Of a DNA stretch of 64,000 nt, positions 22,902-33,756 are shown one piece after another. The notes under the pieces are model-generated. The model was not told the origin of the DNA. It made no database searches and was given only the letters and a program-made list of their open reading frames with translations. The DNA comes from Phlebopus portentosus. Its lineage: Eukaryota; Basidiomycota; Agaricomycetes; Boletales; Boletinellaceae. The position numbers were made by a program, and so were the translations under genes. The stretch is taken from contig JAYXKI010000019.1 in the NCBI GenBank assembly GCA_037892935.1, forward strand, positions 1 through 64,000, given 5' to 3'. Numbering within the stretch: the stretch's first letter is position 1; each line of letters begins with the position of its first letter.

Positions 22902-23902
22902 TTTTGATTTTTTTTTCTTTTGGTTTCCTTCTCGTTTCGTCTCGTTTCGGGCGATTGGTTTACTGCTGCCATTCCTTGACGGACGCATTTCACTTCTTAC
23001 TTTCCTTCATCCTCCGTTCTCTTGGTCCAAACATTTTTGTTCTCTGTTCTTGTTTCTGAAGTACCGTTATTGTCTTCCTTATTGATTTAGTATATTGAAA
23101 CCTGCTTCGGCTCACCTACTCTTATTACCCCATACTCCTTCTTCCGATTATCACATCGTCTCATTGCGGTGCACACCATTACCGTAACTCGTCTGTACAC
23201 TTACCACTAGATAGTCGATTTCATTTTTATGATTCTGTTTCCGTTATTTCTCGCCGGGTCTTCGTTCTTTCGTGTAAATAAAATATAATGTTCTCATGTT
23301 TTCAATTGTTCCTGCGTAATGAAATGCGCATGCGTTCAGGTTTAATCATCTCTTCCCACGCCGAGAGAGAGCTCAAGAGGAGTTTCTTGTACATAAATCA
23401 AACCAATAGCAATAGATGAATGTTAATGCCAAGTCAAAGTACCTGTGCGTTATTCATCTTTCCCTTCATTCAGGGCCATGAACAAGCATACTGTCATCGT
23501 CGTCCTCAGAGCTTACTGTAACATATTACGCACACAATCTCTCGCACTTTCCCAGATTACTCAGAGCGATATGGGATTCGAAGTAGCTTGGAGTTCCGAA
23601 TCGGTAAAGCTTACCAAAGTCACTGCCTTTGACGATATAGTGCTGACTGATGTTGTAATTTGCTGATTTGATCGGTTGTATCTCGATCCGGGGATTAACA
23701 ATTCATGCACATGTAGTCTCCAGGAACACGTCGACTGTACGTACGGAGATGGTATAGCGGACGGTATAAAAAGTGCTACTGAGACGGAAAGTGTTGAGCA
23801 CCGCGGAATTGTATCTCGCTCACAGTACTAGTCTGCATTTCGTATTGCTTTTGTCTTCAACGCAGAGCCTTCCATATTCTCCCCCTTTGATTTTCAACAA
23901 CG
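22902..23902. other. 3' region of large gene and promoter of GST1
   Basis: No gene is supported. Long pyrimidine-rich stretches follow the stop at 22901 (likely 3' UTR). The right 140 bases form the TATA-containing promoter and leader of the first GST. Confidence 0.5.
23765..23772 (+). promoter_or_regulatory. TATA box of GST1
   Basis: TATAAAAA lies 138 nt upstream of the GST start codon, in the context GGACGGTATAAAAAGTG. The leader between it and the ATG is pyrimidine-rich, as expected for a highly expressed inducible fungal gene. Confidence 0.5.
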
Positions 23903-24793
23903 ATGGTCGTTAAGCTTTACGGATTGCATTGGTCGACCTGCACAGAGGTCGTCATTACAGTATTGAAGGAGCTCGGAGTGCCATACGAGTTTGAGGTTGT
24001 CAACCTCTCGGCTGGTGATAATAGGAAGCCAGAGTATATCGAGAACTTGCACCCGTTTGGACAAATTCCTGTGCTCGTACGTATCAGCCTCCTATCACGG
24101 TTTTCTCCCGTCGACTTGTTGAAGACATGCATCAGTCAACTAACTCATTGATATAGGTTGACGAGGACGGTTTCAAGATCTTCGAAAGTCGTGCCATTGC
24201 CCGGTACCTAATTGCGAAGTATGGTCCGAACAGTGGGCTTATCCCGAAAGATCTCAAGAAGAACGCGCTCTTTGAGCAAGCGATGTCCATCGAGAACAAT
24301 GACTTTGCGCCTCCTGCAGGTGGCCTAGCTGGTGAGAAGTACTTCAAACCGTAAGTATAGTTCCCTTTATCTGTTTTCCCTCTTTCTATAAGCAAGGACA
24401 CTGACGCACGATGACAATACAGAATGCTGGGCTTGCAGCCGTCGGAAGAGAAAGTTGCAGAGCATGAGTCGACGCTCGAGAAGAACCTGCAGGCCTACGA
24501 GAGGATCCTCAGCAAGCAAAAGTACCTTGCAGGAGACGTAAGTCCTCCTTCTGGGGGAATTACCATAGAAGTTCTTGACTGATTGCTTTACTATCGCCTT
24601 CAAACAGGAACTCACCCTCGCAGACCTTTTGCATCTCCCGAATGGATCCATAATCACAGATCGGGTCGGATTCAAAGGCTTGAAGGCAACCCCGAACGTT
24701 GCGCGCTGGTGGAAAGACATTTCATCTCGCGAGTCGTGGAAGAGTGTCGAGGCTAACGCGCAGGCCTTCCTGGCGAAAGCCCTCGCCCTCTAG
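23903..24793 (+). CDS. Phi-class glutathione S-transferase (copy 1)
   Basis: Exons 23903-24076, 24157-24350, 24423-24537 and 24608-24793 give 222 residues, the usual GST length. The thioredoxin-like N domain reads MVVKLYGLHWST with Ser11, the phi-class catalytic serine, then NLHPFGQIPVLVDED and the glutathione-binding FESRAIARYL. The helical C domain includes KQKYLAGDELTLADLLHLP (the N-capping/hydrophobic-staple region) and TPNVARWWKDISSRESWK. It would conjugate glutathione to electrophiles in the cytosol. It is the first of a head-to-tail cluster of three, all with identical intron positions. Confidence 0.92.
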
Positions 24794-25447
24794 AAGAGAT
24801 CTCAGTATTGTTCCGTTATTTCAGATGTCAACACCGATTGTTTTCTAAGAAAATTGCAAGGTGGCGTTTTATAGCAATTTCCTTCTGGCGTTATAAACCT
24901 GTCACTTTTTAGTTCAGCTATGCCTGGAAAACAAGTTTGTCCAGGAAGGATAGTCGACGTGAGTGAGAAGTTGAGGACATGCTAAGAATAAGATATCGAT
25001 TAAAATCTGAGAAATCACATGTTTTTCTGTTTTTCTGGCAAATAACACGATCACGTGTGAATTCCCCCCCCCCTGGATCGCATCTTGCCCTGTTTCCATC
25101 ACCATCGATCGCACCTGCAAATTCTGGCAACATGACTTGATCAGCTGAGGGATGTTCTGTTGGGCAAGGAAGTCCAATGACGCAACTTTGAATCTCTAGG
25201 ATTAATAGAAGCGCTCGGATTGCCACGGCAAGTCTTCGACTCTCAGCGGGTAAACATAACTACGGGGGCTAATTCAGATGTGGTCTTTTCCGCGTCAATG
25301 TCGATGCGAAAATTTCAAGAATACTGCATGTCTGTCACTATTCATGTGTAGAGGGGCTGCTACTTAAGACCAGTAATCTCGCTTCAGTCTGCTGCACATA
25401 CCAGAATTCATCGCTGCGATCGTGATATCTGCTCTCTTTCGATTGCA
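24794..25447. other. Spacer between GST1 and GST2
   Basis: No gene is supported. It contains the GST1 3' region and the GST2 promoter; no clear TATA box. A C-tract lies near 25065-25073. Confidence 0.45.
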
Positions 25448-26281
25448 ATGGTCGTGAAAGTACACGGATTTCCTGTCTCCGGAGCCACGCGGGCCGTCAC
25501 ATTGACTCTTCAGGAGCTTGGTGTTCCTTACGAGCTGGTCATCGTCAATGTGAAGGACGGCGAGCACAAAAGCGCGGAGTACCTAGAGAATATGCACCCA
25601 TTTGGTCAGATTCCCGTCCTGGTGAGTTGTTCGATTTAATACCTTAGAGTGATACTTTTTTCCACTTGGTGTTGAGATGAACTTATATAGGTTGACGAGG
25701 AAGGATTTACTCTTTTCGAGAGTCGTGCAATTGCTCGCTATCTCGTCGCGAAGTACGGTCCAGACAGTGGGCTCGCTCCTAAAGAGTTGAAGAAGAATGC
25801 GCTCTTTGAGCAAGCTATGTCAATCGAAAGCAGCGATTTCGCTCCGTATGCAGGTGGCTTGGGATCTGAGGTGATGAAACCGTATGTATTCCTCCGCTCT
25901 CCCGTCTCTTGTAGTTTACTTATGCTGGATTCAGGATGAGAGGTTTGGAGGTATCGCAAGAACGAGTTTCTGAATATACCTCGACTCTGGAGCAGAAATT
26001 GAAGGCGTATGACAAGATTCTTAGTAAACAAAAATACCTTGCAGGAAACGTGAGTTCTTTACTGAACAAAATGGATAGCTGAATGGCTCATGTTGAGTAA
26101 GGAGATAACTCTTGCAGATTTGCTGCATCTCCCGCTCGGAAGTTTCATCACGGAGCGTGCTGGATTTAAGGGTCTAACGGCGACTCCGAACGTTGCCCGT
26201 TGGTGGTCTGATATCTCTTCCCGCGAATCATGGAAGAACGTTCTAGCCGAAGGACAGGCACTCATGGCGAAACTGTCTTAA
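25448..26281 (+). CDS. Phi-class glutathione S-transferase (copy 2)
   Basis: Exons 25448-25621, 25691-25881, 25935-26049 and 26102-26281 give 219 residues. Intron positions and phases are the same as copy 1. The N domain is MVVKVHGFPVSGATRAV with catalytic Ser11, then MHPFGQIPVLVDEEG and FESRAIARYL. The C domain has KQKYLAGNEITLADLLHLP and TPNVARWWSDISSRESWK. Relative to copy 1 one codon is missing in exon 2 and two near the C terminus. It is an intact tandem duplicate; divergence at the H-site region suggests a different substrate range. Confidence 0.92.
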
Positions 26282-26733
26282 GGTATACTTTGGTAGATCA
26301 AGTGAATGAATAAACGTGCGGATATGCCACGGCTGTCAGACATCACAGAAACACTGTGTGCAACTATTAGTTGTGAAGCCGAGCACAGCCTGTTTCAACC
26401 TTCCGAAGAGACGACCTCAACTAACCTAAGTTCTGAATAAGGCATCAATGCGTTTTTCGTATGCGAGTATCATGACCAAGCGGTATGCTATTACTTACGC
26501 TCAAATTATTTGTCTCCGGCTAACCGTAGTGTGAATTCCATTTGCAGAATGGGTAGCATGAGTCAGTTCTCTTGCTCCATATTACAATTTTACATATCAT
26601 AAACATATTTCCGTATTTCAGGGCGAGACCTCGATCATTGAAAATAATGTATGAACGTCATTGTTGAAACCGCCGACATAAAAATCGACGCATCCGTTTC
26701 ACTCGGCCCCGTCGCACTAGTACTTACCTTTCA
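26282..26733. other. Spacer upstream of broken GST3
   Basis: AT-rich spacer with no gene I can support. It presumably held the GST3 promoter. Confidence 0.4.
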
Positions 26734-28016
26734 TCATGGTCGTTACAGTCTATGGCTTTCCTATTTCAGGACACTCGCAGGTTGTCTTTGTGACGTTCAA
26801 AGAGCTTGGCACCAGTCTAGATCAGGAGAAGTGCTGAAGCTGTGGGCATCTGTCATGATTCATACCTATAGCCAGCAAGCTTGAACGCCTAGTCAATGGA
26901 TTTGCTCTCTAATTGCTAAAATTCTTAATCCTTGCATGGGATAGTATTTTCCGCAGCAATAACAGTAGAGACACTGGACAATAAGTCATCACCTTCTCAG
27001 CAGGACGTGTACGTGGTGCTTCTGTCTCCAAGCGGGAAGAAATATCAGTCCAAATGCCTTAAGGCCACCGTATCTAACCATGTTGGCGTGAAAAGGTAGC
27101 CTGACGGCAGGTAAACAATGCGCAGGCATCAGTCACTTAATTCCGAACCAACTCGAATAATATACTTATAAATTAAACAGAGGTATCGCCAAACTCACTA
27201 TCATCAAGGTACTTTTGGTCGCTGAGGATTCTTTCGTACGCTTCTAAACTTCGAGTCATCTAGTGCATTCGACGATTGTAGAGTCCGTTGGCTCTGCGCA
27301 TCTGAGTTTACTGAGAATACGTAATCAGGGCTTCTATACCGGTCGATGTGATGGGCGGAGAGAACAAGAAACTCGAGTACTTGGAGAGCATGCATCCCTT
27401 CGGCATGGTACCGGTCCTCGTAAGTCATCATCACTTGCTTACCTTAAACAATGAACCTCAGAGGACTGACTGAACATACTTCCGATTTCAGATCGACGAC
27501 GACGGCTCTAAGGTATACGAGAGTCAAGCGATGGCGCGCTATATTGTCACGAAGTGCGCTCCGGATGGCGGCATAGTCCCGAAGGATCTGAAGAATGCTC
27601 TCTTTGAGCAAGCTATGTCCATTGAATCATTCAACTTTCATCCGTATGCACTCTCTCTGGCTGCAAGAAAGTTTTCTGACCTCCAACGAGACTGCCGCTG
27701 AATGTGCGAAGAACCTTGAAGAAAAGCTGGCTGCCTACGAGCACATTCTTAGCAAGCAGAAATATCTAGCTGGCGAGGCAAGCCTAAGCTCCTCATCGCA
27801 TAGGCGCAGACATTAACTATGGCTTTCTGTAATTTTCAGGAATTCACACTTGCGGACTTGTTCCATCTTCCACTCGGGTATATCCTGATCGGATTCAACG
27901 GTCTGAAAGCGACAACGAACCTTGCACGCTGGTGGACAGAAATATCTTCTCGTCCCGCTTGGAAGCAAGTTCGGGAAGAAGTAGAGAATTTTATGGCCCA
28001 GATGACGAAGAAATAG
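26734..28016 (+). pseudogene. Interrupted phi-class GST (copy 3)
   Basis: The 5' part (26734-26812) reads MVVTVYGFPISGHSQVVFVT then FKELGT and matches exon 1 of the neighbours up to the codon before VPYE. About 525 bp of unrelated sequence follows. The match resumes at about 27337 with VMGGENKKLEYLESMHPFGM and the usual exon-1 donor at 27421. Exon 2 continues (IDDDGSKVYESQAMARYIV...NALFEQAMSIESFNFHPYA). A deletion with frame change then removes the exon 2/3 junction; the C domain resumes in another frame at about 27690 (NLEEKLAAYEHILSKQKYLAGE). The last exon is intact to TAG 28016. Interrupted and frame-shifted, so not a functional GST. Confidence 0.85.
27010..27262 (-). pseudogene. Inverted GST C-domain fragment inside GST3
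   Basis: On the minus strand the segment near 27260-27205 reads LEAYERILSDQKYL, matching GST exon 3 (LQAYERILSKQKYLAG). After an intron-like gap, 27110-27010 matches the last exon: TTACCTGCCGTCAGGCTACC corresponds to the HLPLGY region, and a WTDISSR phrase corresponds to the ARWWTDISSR region. Frames are broken. It is thus a fourth GST copy, reduced to its C-terminal half, inverted and lodged within the disrupted first exon of copy 3. Confidence 0.75.
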
Positions 28017-28366
28017 CCGCTCCTATCTTCGTGTACTTTCACGAAGGCTCTATAAGTAATTATACTGAAAGGTCTCTGAAGGAAATAGGGTTTCCTGAGG
28101 CTAAACCCAGCTTTTATGATACATTATATTAAACTAAACTCACATGTGGCTTGAGGTGACCGTACTCCGACGCAACATCGAATAAGATGAATGACGAAGT
28201 TTATTAACTAATAAATATCATCGGAGCTTAAAATAATACGACGCGTAACGTGATTGAAGCACGTGCTGGGCTATAAATCAGCACGGCACGCGGTGAGGCG
28301 AGCCTGAGCTTCTTGTGGCCACACCACTTGTCGCCAACCTGACGCGTCTCTCCTCTCCTCCCTGCC
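28017..28366. other. Spacer before Cys-rich gene
   Basis: AT-rich to about 28230, then more GC-rich towards the start codon at 28367. I see no gene in it. Confidence 0.4.
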
Positions 28367-29227
28367 ATGGCGAAGAGACCACAAAAGAGACGTAAGCTTT
28401 CGGTAGTGTCGAATGCAACGTCGGGGACAGACTCAACGGGTACCATATCGTGCTCCTCGCCGTCGGTGCCAGTGTCCGACGCGTTTCTTTTTCCCATTCC
28501 TGAAATCAACGGCGACCTTTCTTGCGTTTCTTGCCATCGAGCTTTAGGGACTAATACTAGTATAGGCACAAAACAGAGCCATTTTGTTATTTGCCCAAGG
28601 TGGGTACACAGAGATCAAAATTTCCACCTTGGACGTGGAAGATTTCTAAGCTAAGACGCGCTGTCATACAGATGCCGGGCTACAAGCTGCACGATTTGCT
28701 CTCGGACGTGTACGACCATTCCAGCCTCTCAGCCTCCAACTCCGTTGCTATCTTTCTCTCCGTCGCCTCCGGGAACACCTCTCGGACCGACGGAAGACCG
28801 ATCCTTACCCGTACCATCAGAATTTCATCTTGACGAAACTCCCAGACCACAAGCACGGACGTACACACGCACCGAGTCGGTACGCCGACGCAGACACAGT
28901 GATATTGAAGATGATGACGAGAGAACTGTCGTCGGCACGGAAGAAGATACATTTGCACGCATGAAAGGCGTGGAAAACTCAGGCGCATCTCCGGGGTGCG
29001 GTCGCGTCATGTGCAAGAACTGTTGCATTGAGAATGTCCCGACGTAAGCTATTCAGTCATTGGGGTTTCTAAATCTTTCGTTCACTCTTATGTCTTCCAG
29101 TGGAGCAACGACCTGCTATGACTGTTATGGCCTCCCATCACCAACTCAAGCTGATCGACACCAATGTGATCTTGAATCCGAATATTCTTCATCTAATCCT
29201 TCCATGACATCTTTAACCATTTCGTAG
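28367..29227 (+). CDS. Cys-rich (CxxC) zinc-binding-like protein, unknown
   Basis: Three exons; splices fall after 28599 (CCAAG/gtgggt) and after 29043 (CCGAC/gtaagc). The protein begins MAKRPQKRRKL (basic, NLS-like). It then carries paired cysteines: CVSCHRAL, CPRCRATSCTICSRTC, CGRVMCKNCCIE and CYDCYGL. Between the second and third groups lies a Ser/Pro-rich and acidic linker with SVRRRRHSDIEDDDE. The order of CxxC pairs, split by a disordered linker, suggests a single zinc-binding fold assembled from both ends. I do not recognise a named family, and a nuclear location is inferred only from the basic clusters. Confidence 0.7.
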
Positions 29228-29769
29228 CTACCACAAATGCAGATGCTGCAATCCTCAGCTTGGTCATTACATTGTACACGTTCCGCTTTGTTCCCATTAT
29301 ACCAATCATAGCAATTGTAACCGTTCCTCGCTTTAGCATTTTATATTAGTACTTGCAGTCTCGAATCGGAAGAACTGAATTGGACTCACATTAGGGGTCT
29401 TTCTCATCGTCTACCTTTCCAAACCGAACGTTAGAAGTCAGAATCAGGCCCGATGTCATTGGAAGCTCGAAGTCTAGTTGCACGGCCCGATGGATTGGTC
29501 AGCAGAAAATAGTTATTCGGAAGCTCTATGGCTCGGAGTGGAAGAAGCGATTGGCGTAATCGATGGTCAGTATCTTCTCTAATCACCTCTAAGTTACCTT
29601 CAACTCCTCTAGATGCTTTCCTCGAACAGCCCTGAGTTCGCTAGATCTCGACGATGAACGACGAAATGGTGTGAGCTCTTCAGGCGAGATGATCGGACGC
29701 AAAGTATGGGAATAATCATTACGTTGAAAAAAAAATGTGAAGAACAGGGGAAGCGCTGCACTCAAAACT
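29228..29769. other. Convergent spacer before PRE4
   Basis: 3'-3' spacer between the Cys-rich gene and the proteasome gene. Open frames here are chance extensions. Nothing else is seen. Confidence 0.45.
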
Positions 29770-30805
29770 TTACTGAGTCTGTGGCCCGTACCCTCGAATA
29801 CCTTCGGCGAACTTCCATTCTGTCTCGATCGCTTTCGATTCGGAGATTGTCGCACCCTCGGCAGTAATTGTGGCGATTTGATACTAGATACGATAAAGCA
29901 CTCGTCAGTTTGCAGCAACCAAGAGGAGACAAGTGCCGAACAGACCTTGTTCAGACTTCTCGCATCCCTGTAAAACAGCACTTTCATGCTTTGTTCCAAA
30001 ATGGTCCGGGCCTGATCCTCAGTGAGGGTATCCTCCCTGCCCTCAACCGCATTGCGCAAAAGAGGCTGCGCTATGTACGCGCCATAACCCGTGGCAATCG
30101 TCGACGCCGTATAAGTCACGCCTAACAGGTCTACATACGCTAGGAACCGTTGACCGTCCTTGTACCCTCCTACAAGGATAGAATTCCATAATGGGTTCAT
30201 CTTAGAACGTCGACGATACATCACTTGGCTGAGGTATTCGTGAATTTCAGCTGGACCAAGCTTGTGTCCGTCATCCTGAGTGGTTTCTTCCTCGATGAGC
30301 AGGTCGTCTAGGGTTTCTTGTATGTACTGGAAGTCGGACATATCGCCGCTTGCGGCAAGGACAGTGTAGGATCCCACAGCTTGCAGGCGCTGTACATCCT
30401 TGAATCGTGCAAGGGATCCGTAAGAAGCTGAAGGGTATAGATCAGAAAGATGACGAGATGACGGTCAGAAGGATCTTTACGCACCAAGCGTGTCTGCAGC
30501 CATCATAATCCCATCCTTGAACTTGATCGCGAGTACACTGGTACCAGTAACAATCGGCTGTCTAGACAGTAACCCAAGAATAAGTGCCCGTAACTCAGCA
30601 ACATTTCCATGTTTACGTACTGCGTCCGCTGAACGCTCTCCCTGAATCTGTCCACTGGTGCTCCGCCATATGCTCCATGGTTCATGGGATTCACACCGAA
30701 GTCATCGAACGAGTCATTTTTCTACTTGCATTCTCAGCCATGATTGGATTCGATAGCACATCTAGTACGCACTGGTAGGCCAAAATTTGGTGAAATATAA
30801 TCCAT
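29770..30805 (-). CDS. PRE4: 20S proteasome subunit beta-7 (PSMB4/PRE4)
   Basis: Exons 30773-30805, 30621-30721, 30485-30561, 29946-30427 and 29770-29883 give 268 residues. The N-terminal propeptide (MDYISPNFGLP / NPMNHGAYGGAPVDRF) is of PRE4 type. It is followed by TGTSVLAIKFKDGIMMAADTL, YGSLARFKDVQRL, LAASGDMSDFQYI, YRRRSKMNPLWNSILVGGY and a C-terminal tail ending GYGPQTQ. Beta-7 is a non-catalytic subunit of the inner beta ring, and its C-terminal tail clamps the half-proteamers. The start at 30805 was chosen because it restores the conserved MDYISPNFG leader through a 51-nt intron; the alternative internal Met at about 30694 would truncate the propeptide. Confidence 0.93.
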
Positions 30806-31300
30806 AGCGTCTAGTGAGAGTGAACGAGATTATACGTTTTGAAGCTTGCGCGTCGCGCGACGATGACGCGTCACGAGAGCGTGAGTATCAAGCCCTATAT
30901 TTGATACTATGACATAATCAGAATCTTGTTCAAGTGTTAAGTATCGTAAGTATATCTTACTGCAATTTATTTGAGAACGTCAGTGGCATAGAGATACATG
31001 ATGGATTTCAAGCTACAGTATCGCTATATATAAAGACATTGACGTGTGCCTGTCAATGCTAAAGTGGTCAATTCTATGCATAGAAATTCTTAAGAAATCT
31101 TTTCTTCTCTGGATACATCTCTCCGCAAAACTGAAAGCCAACGATATGCACATCACGTCGTGAGGAGACATCACAAGAAACCGTGAAAAGTAGAAAATAA
31201 CGAGAAACTACTCAAAGTCCTAAGCTCAAAAAATAACAACGGCATTACGATCCTCCTAGTGTGAACCGGCCTTTCCGAACCGTACCCAAAGGCCGCCCTA
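30806..31300. other. Spacer between PRE4 and P450
   Basis: AT-rich, contains the PRE4 promoter and the P450 3' end. A short inverted GCGTCGCGCGACGATGACGC stretch is at 30846-30865. No gene is supported. Confidence 0.45.
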
Positions 31301-33756
31301 TCAAATATAAATGTAAACTACATAATAAAGAGAGGCCAGGACATATCTCACCTTGACATACAGTGTTAGCGCAGCAGCAGGCCAACATCGCTCAATAGCC
31401 TGGCGCCCCTGCTTCGTCTTCCAGGAAGTGGGCGGTAGCGATCCTTCAGGCTGGAACTCCGGAGCGAGAGTGAACGTGTCAAACTGTTGTAGAAGCCGAA
31501 CCAGGAAAAATGATGCCTCATTGTACGCGAAGTTTTGCCCGAGGCACTGAGAGAGATACTTGAGTTACCGAACTTTTAGTAAAAAGAAAATTTGACTTAC
31601 GATCCGAGGGCCCGCGCTGAAAGGTGTGAACATCATCGGGTTTGAGGTGAGTATCGCAGTTCGTGCGGGATCTAAAAACCGATCGGGATCGAAAACGTCT
31701 GCATCGGGGCCCCACAAGTCCGGATTACGTTGCATCAACATAGGCATGTACATAATGGGCGTCGATCCTGGCATGTGCAACGGTTCTTTAGGTGTCGGGA
31801 CGTATGAGGGACGCGCGTATCCAAATTTAGATGTGTACGAAGGGAGGCGAGACGGTGGCAGAGCAACCGCAGCTGGTCGAGATTCCCGTACGTTCAGAGG
31901 TACGGGTGGAAACAGGCGTAAAGTTTCGTTAATCACAGCACGCACTGGATCGGTGGATGAATTAGTATCCTGTGGATAAATGAGACCTTCCTGTGAAGGT
32001 GTGACGCACTGTATTTGAGCTTTCGGAGGCTTTCATAAGTCGGTAGTCCATCAGGACCGTGCGTCTGAAGAACCTCCTCCCGCATACGCTTTCCGACTTC
32101 CGGATACATTGCCATAAAGTATGTGACGAAGGTTAGCAAGCATGCGGTCTAGTCAATGACTTTTCTCTCAGCGGATATGGGTAAAAAGAAATCTCCCTAG
32201 ACGCACCGTATCGCGGGAAGCAAGAAGGATACTGAGCAATTCATCACGGATTAAACCGACATCTATCAAGTATACAGAAGTCAAGGTCTAGTATTCCATG
32301 TAACAGTAATCCGCTTACCTTCCGTACTCTGCGCTAGATGCTCCATGAAGGTTCTTTCAGAAATCGGAGCTTCAATACCCAAGCGTTTCGCCTTGAGCTT
32401 CTCATTGACAGCACGCTGCACCAATGGGTCAAGCCACTTCTTCGTCACTTGCCCCAGCTCCTTCATCTTATTTTTCCAAAACTCCGCAACAGGCCAAAAA
32501 TACCCAAGCCTCGCACGGTGCGTAATGATGCACTGAGCCATTTCGAACGCTTGCGCAAAACTTCCGAACTCGTCGTTTGTCGCACTTCCCTTCGGACCCA
32601 TCTTCGCTTTCCCCGGTTCAGGAAGCGAAAGTGATAGTGTATCGAGGTTGTTACCGAAAAGGAATTCCGATGCGCTGTCGAGGGTAAAGCGTGCGTATAG
32701 ATCTTGTGCGTCGCATGCTGCACCTGATGCAGAGATGCGAGAAAGTATATTGAGAGTCTTGATCGTGTGCTTATCAAATATCTGGAAGTCTGAGATGCGC
32801 TCGCGTGCGAAGAACGGACGCGCCGTCACTCGATGCTTTCCGGGGAGCATTATTTAGTTTCAAGAACACCTAGAATAGGCGCAGATACATACCATTTTCC
32901 ATTGCTATTGCAAGATCAGTCAAATGAAATTATCATACGATGTATGCAACGGACAGACCTCATCGTCTCTATTAAAGATGCCGTCTCCAAGAAACTCCTC
33001 CCTGTGAAAATAGGATCTGTCAGAAACCGAAGAACAATGCACCACTGCACAGCAAAGTTGCTTGATATCCATCATGCTCCAATGCAATAACTTACATTCG
33101 TTCCTTTTGACGTCGACCTCTCCAGAAGTGATTGAAACCTGTCGCGTGCACAAACTTCACTGATTTCCGGGGTTAAAAACCTAATGGAAATACTAAAATA
33201 AAAAGATGTTCTTACTGTGCTCCTCGTCCATGGTGATAATCTTTGATAATGAAAACAAGCCTATCAATACAACGCATGATAATCAACAAAGGGCGCTGGC
33301 GGCGCGGCATACCTGATCAACCCACAGTATCCTCGTGTTAAGAGTCGTGCATTGATATTCTTGGAAAAGCTCAAGGTAGACGTCCATGAGGTATGCGGTC
33401 TTGAATGCCTTCATCATTCGCAGGAGAACGTCGATGTTTCCTGGCCATTTCCCTCTAATTCTAGGAACAGGCTTGGTTCCGAGCTGTCCAGCTTCCCGCT
33501 TTTGTTTAATGTCATAGTAAGCGTTGCGGACATAGCCCCAGAGGAGGATAGATGCGATATGTGCTGGCACGGTCAGATATCCCAACCGGATGTTGTTGCT
33601 TCGACAGATCTCTGACAGAGCAACGCAAGGCAAAACGAAGATGCGTAGTACATCGAGAAATAGACGAGTTCGGTAAAGCTTAGGGTTAAGCCACATCTTT
33701 GCAGATTGCCCGGGAGGAGTGCCAGAAAGTATGGGAACGGCTGGATTTGAATCCAT
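31301..33756 (-). CDS. Cytochrome P450, CYP63-like
   Basis: The N terminus has a hydrophobic anchor ([19 protein letters not shown] and a second near [16 protein letters not shown]). Typical P450 elements follow: [12 protein letters not shown], then [13 protein letters not shown] (helix C), and an I-helix LLASRDT/TACLLTF with the acid-alcohol pair. The ExxR motif is [15 protein letters not shown], the PERF-like segment is FDPDRFLD, and the haem loop is [17 protein letters not shown] with the Cys ligand. Exons include a 25-nt (33216-33240) and a 12-nt (32893-32904, encoding Q-W-K-M) micro-exon. It is a haem monooxygenase of the ER membrane, related to alkane/xenobiotic-oxidising basidiomycete families. 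The start at 33756 is preferred; an in-frame ATG at 33948 would add 64 residues. The last codons after KVR may belong to an unspliced terminal intron. Confidence 0.88.
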
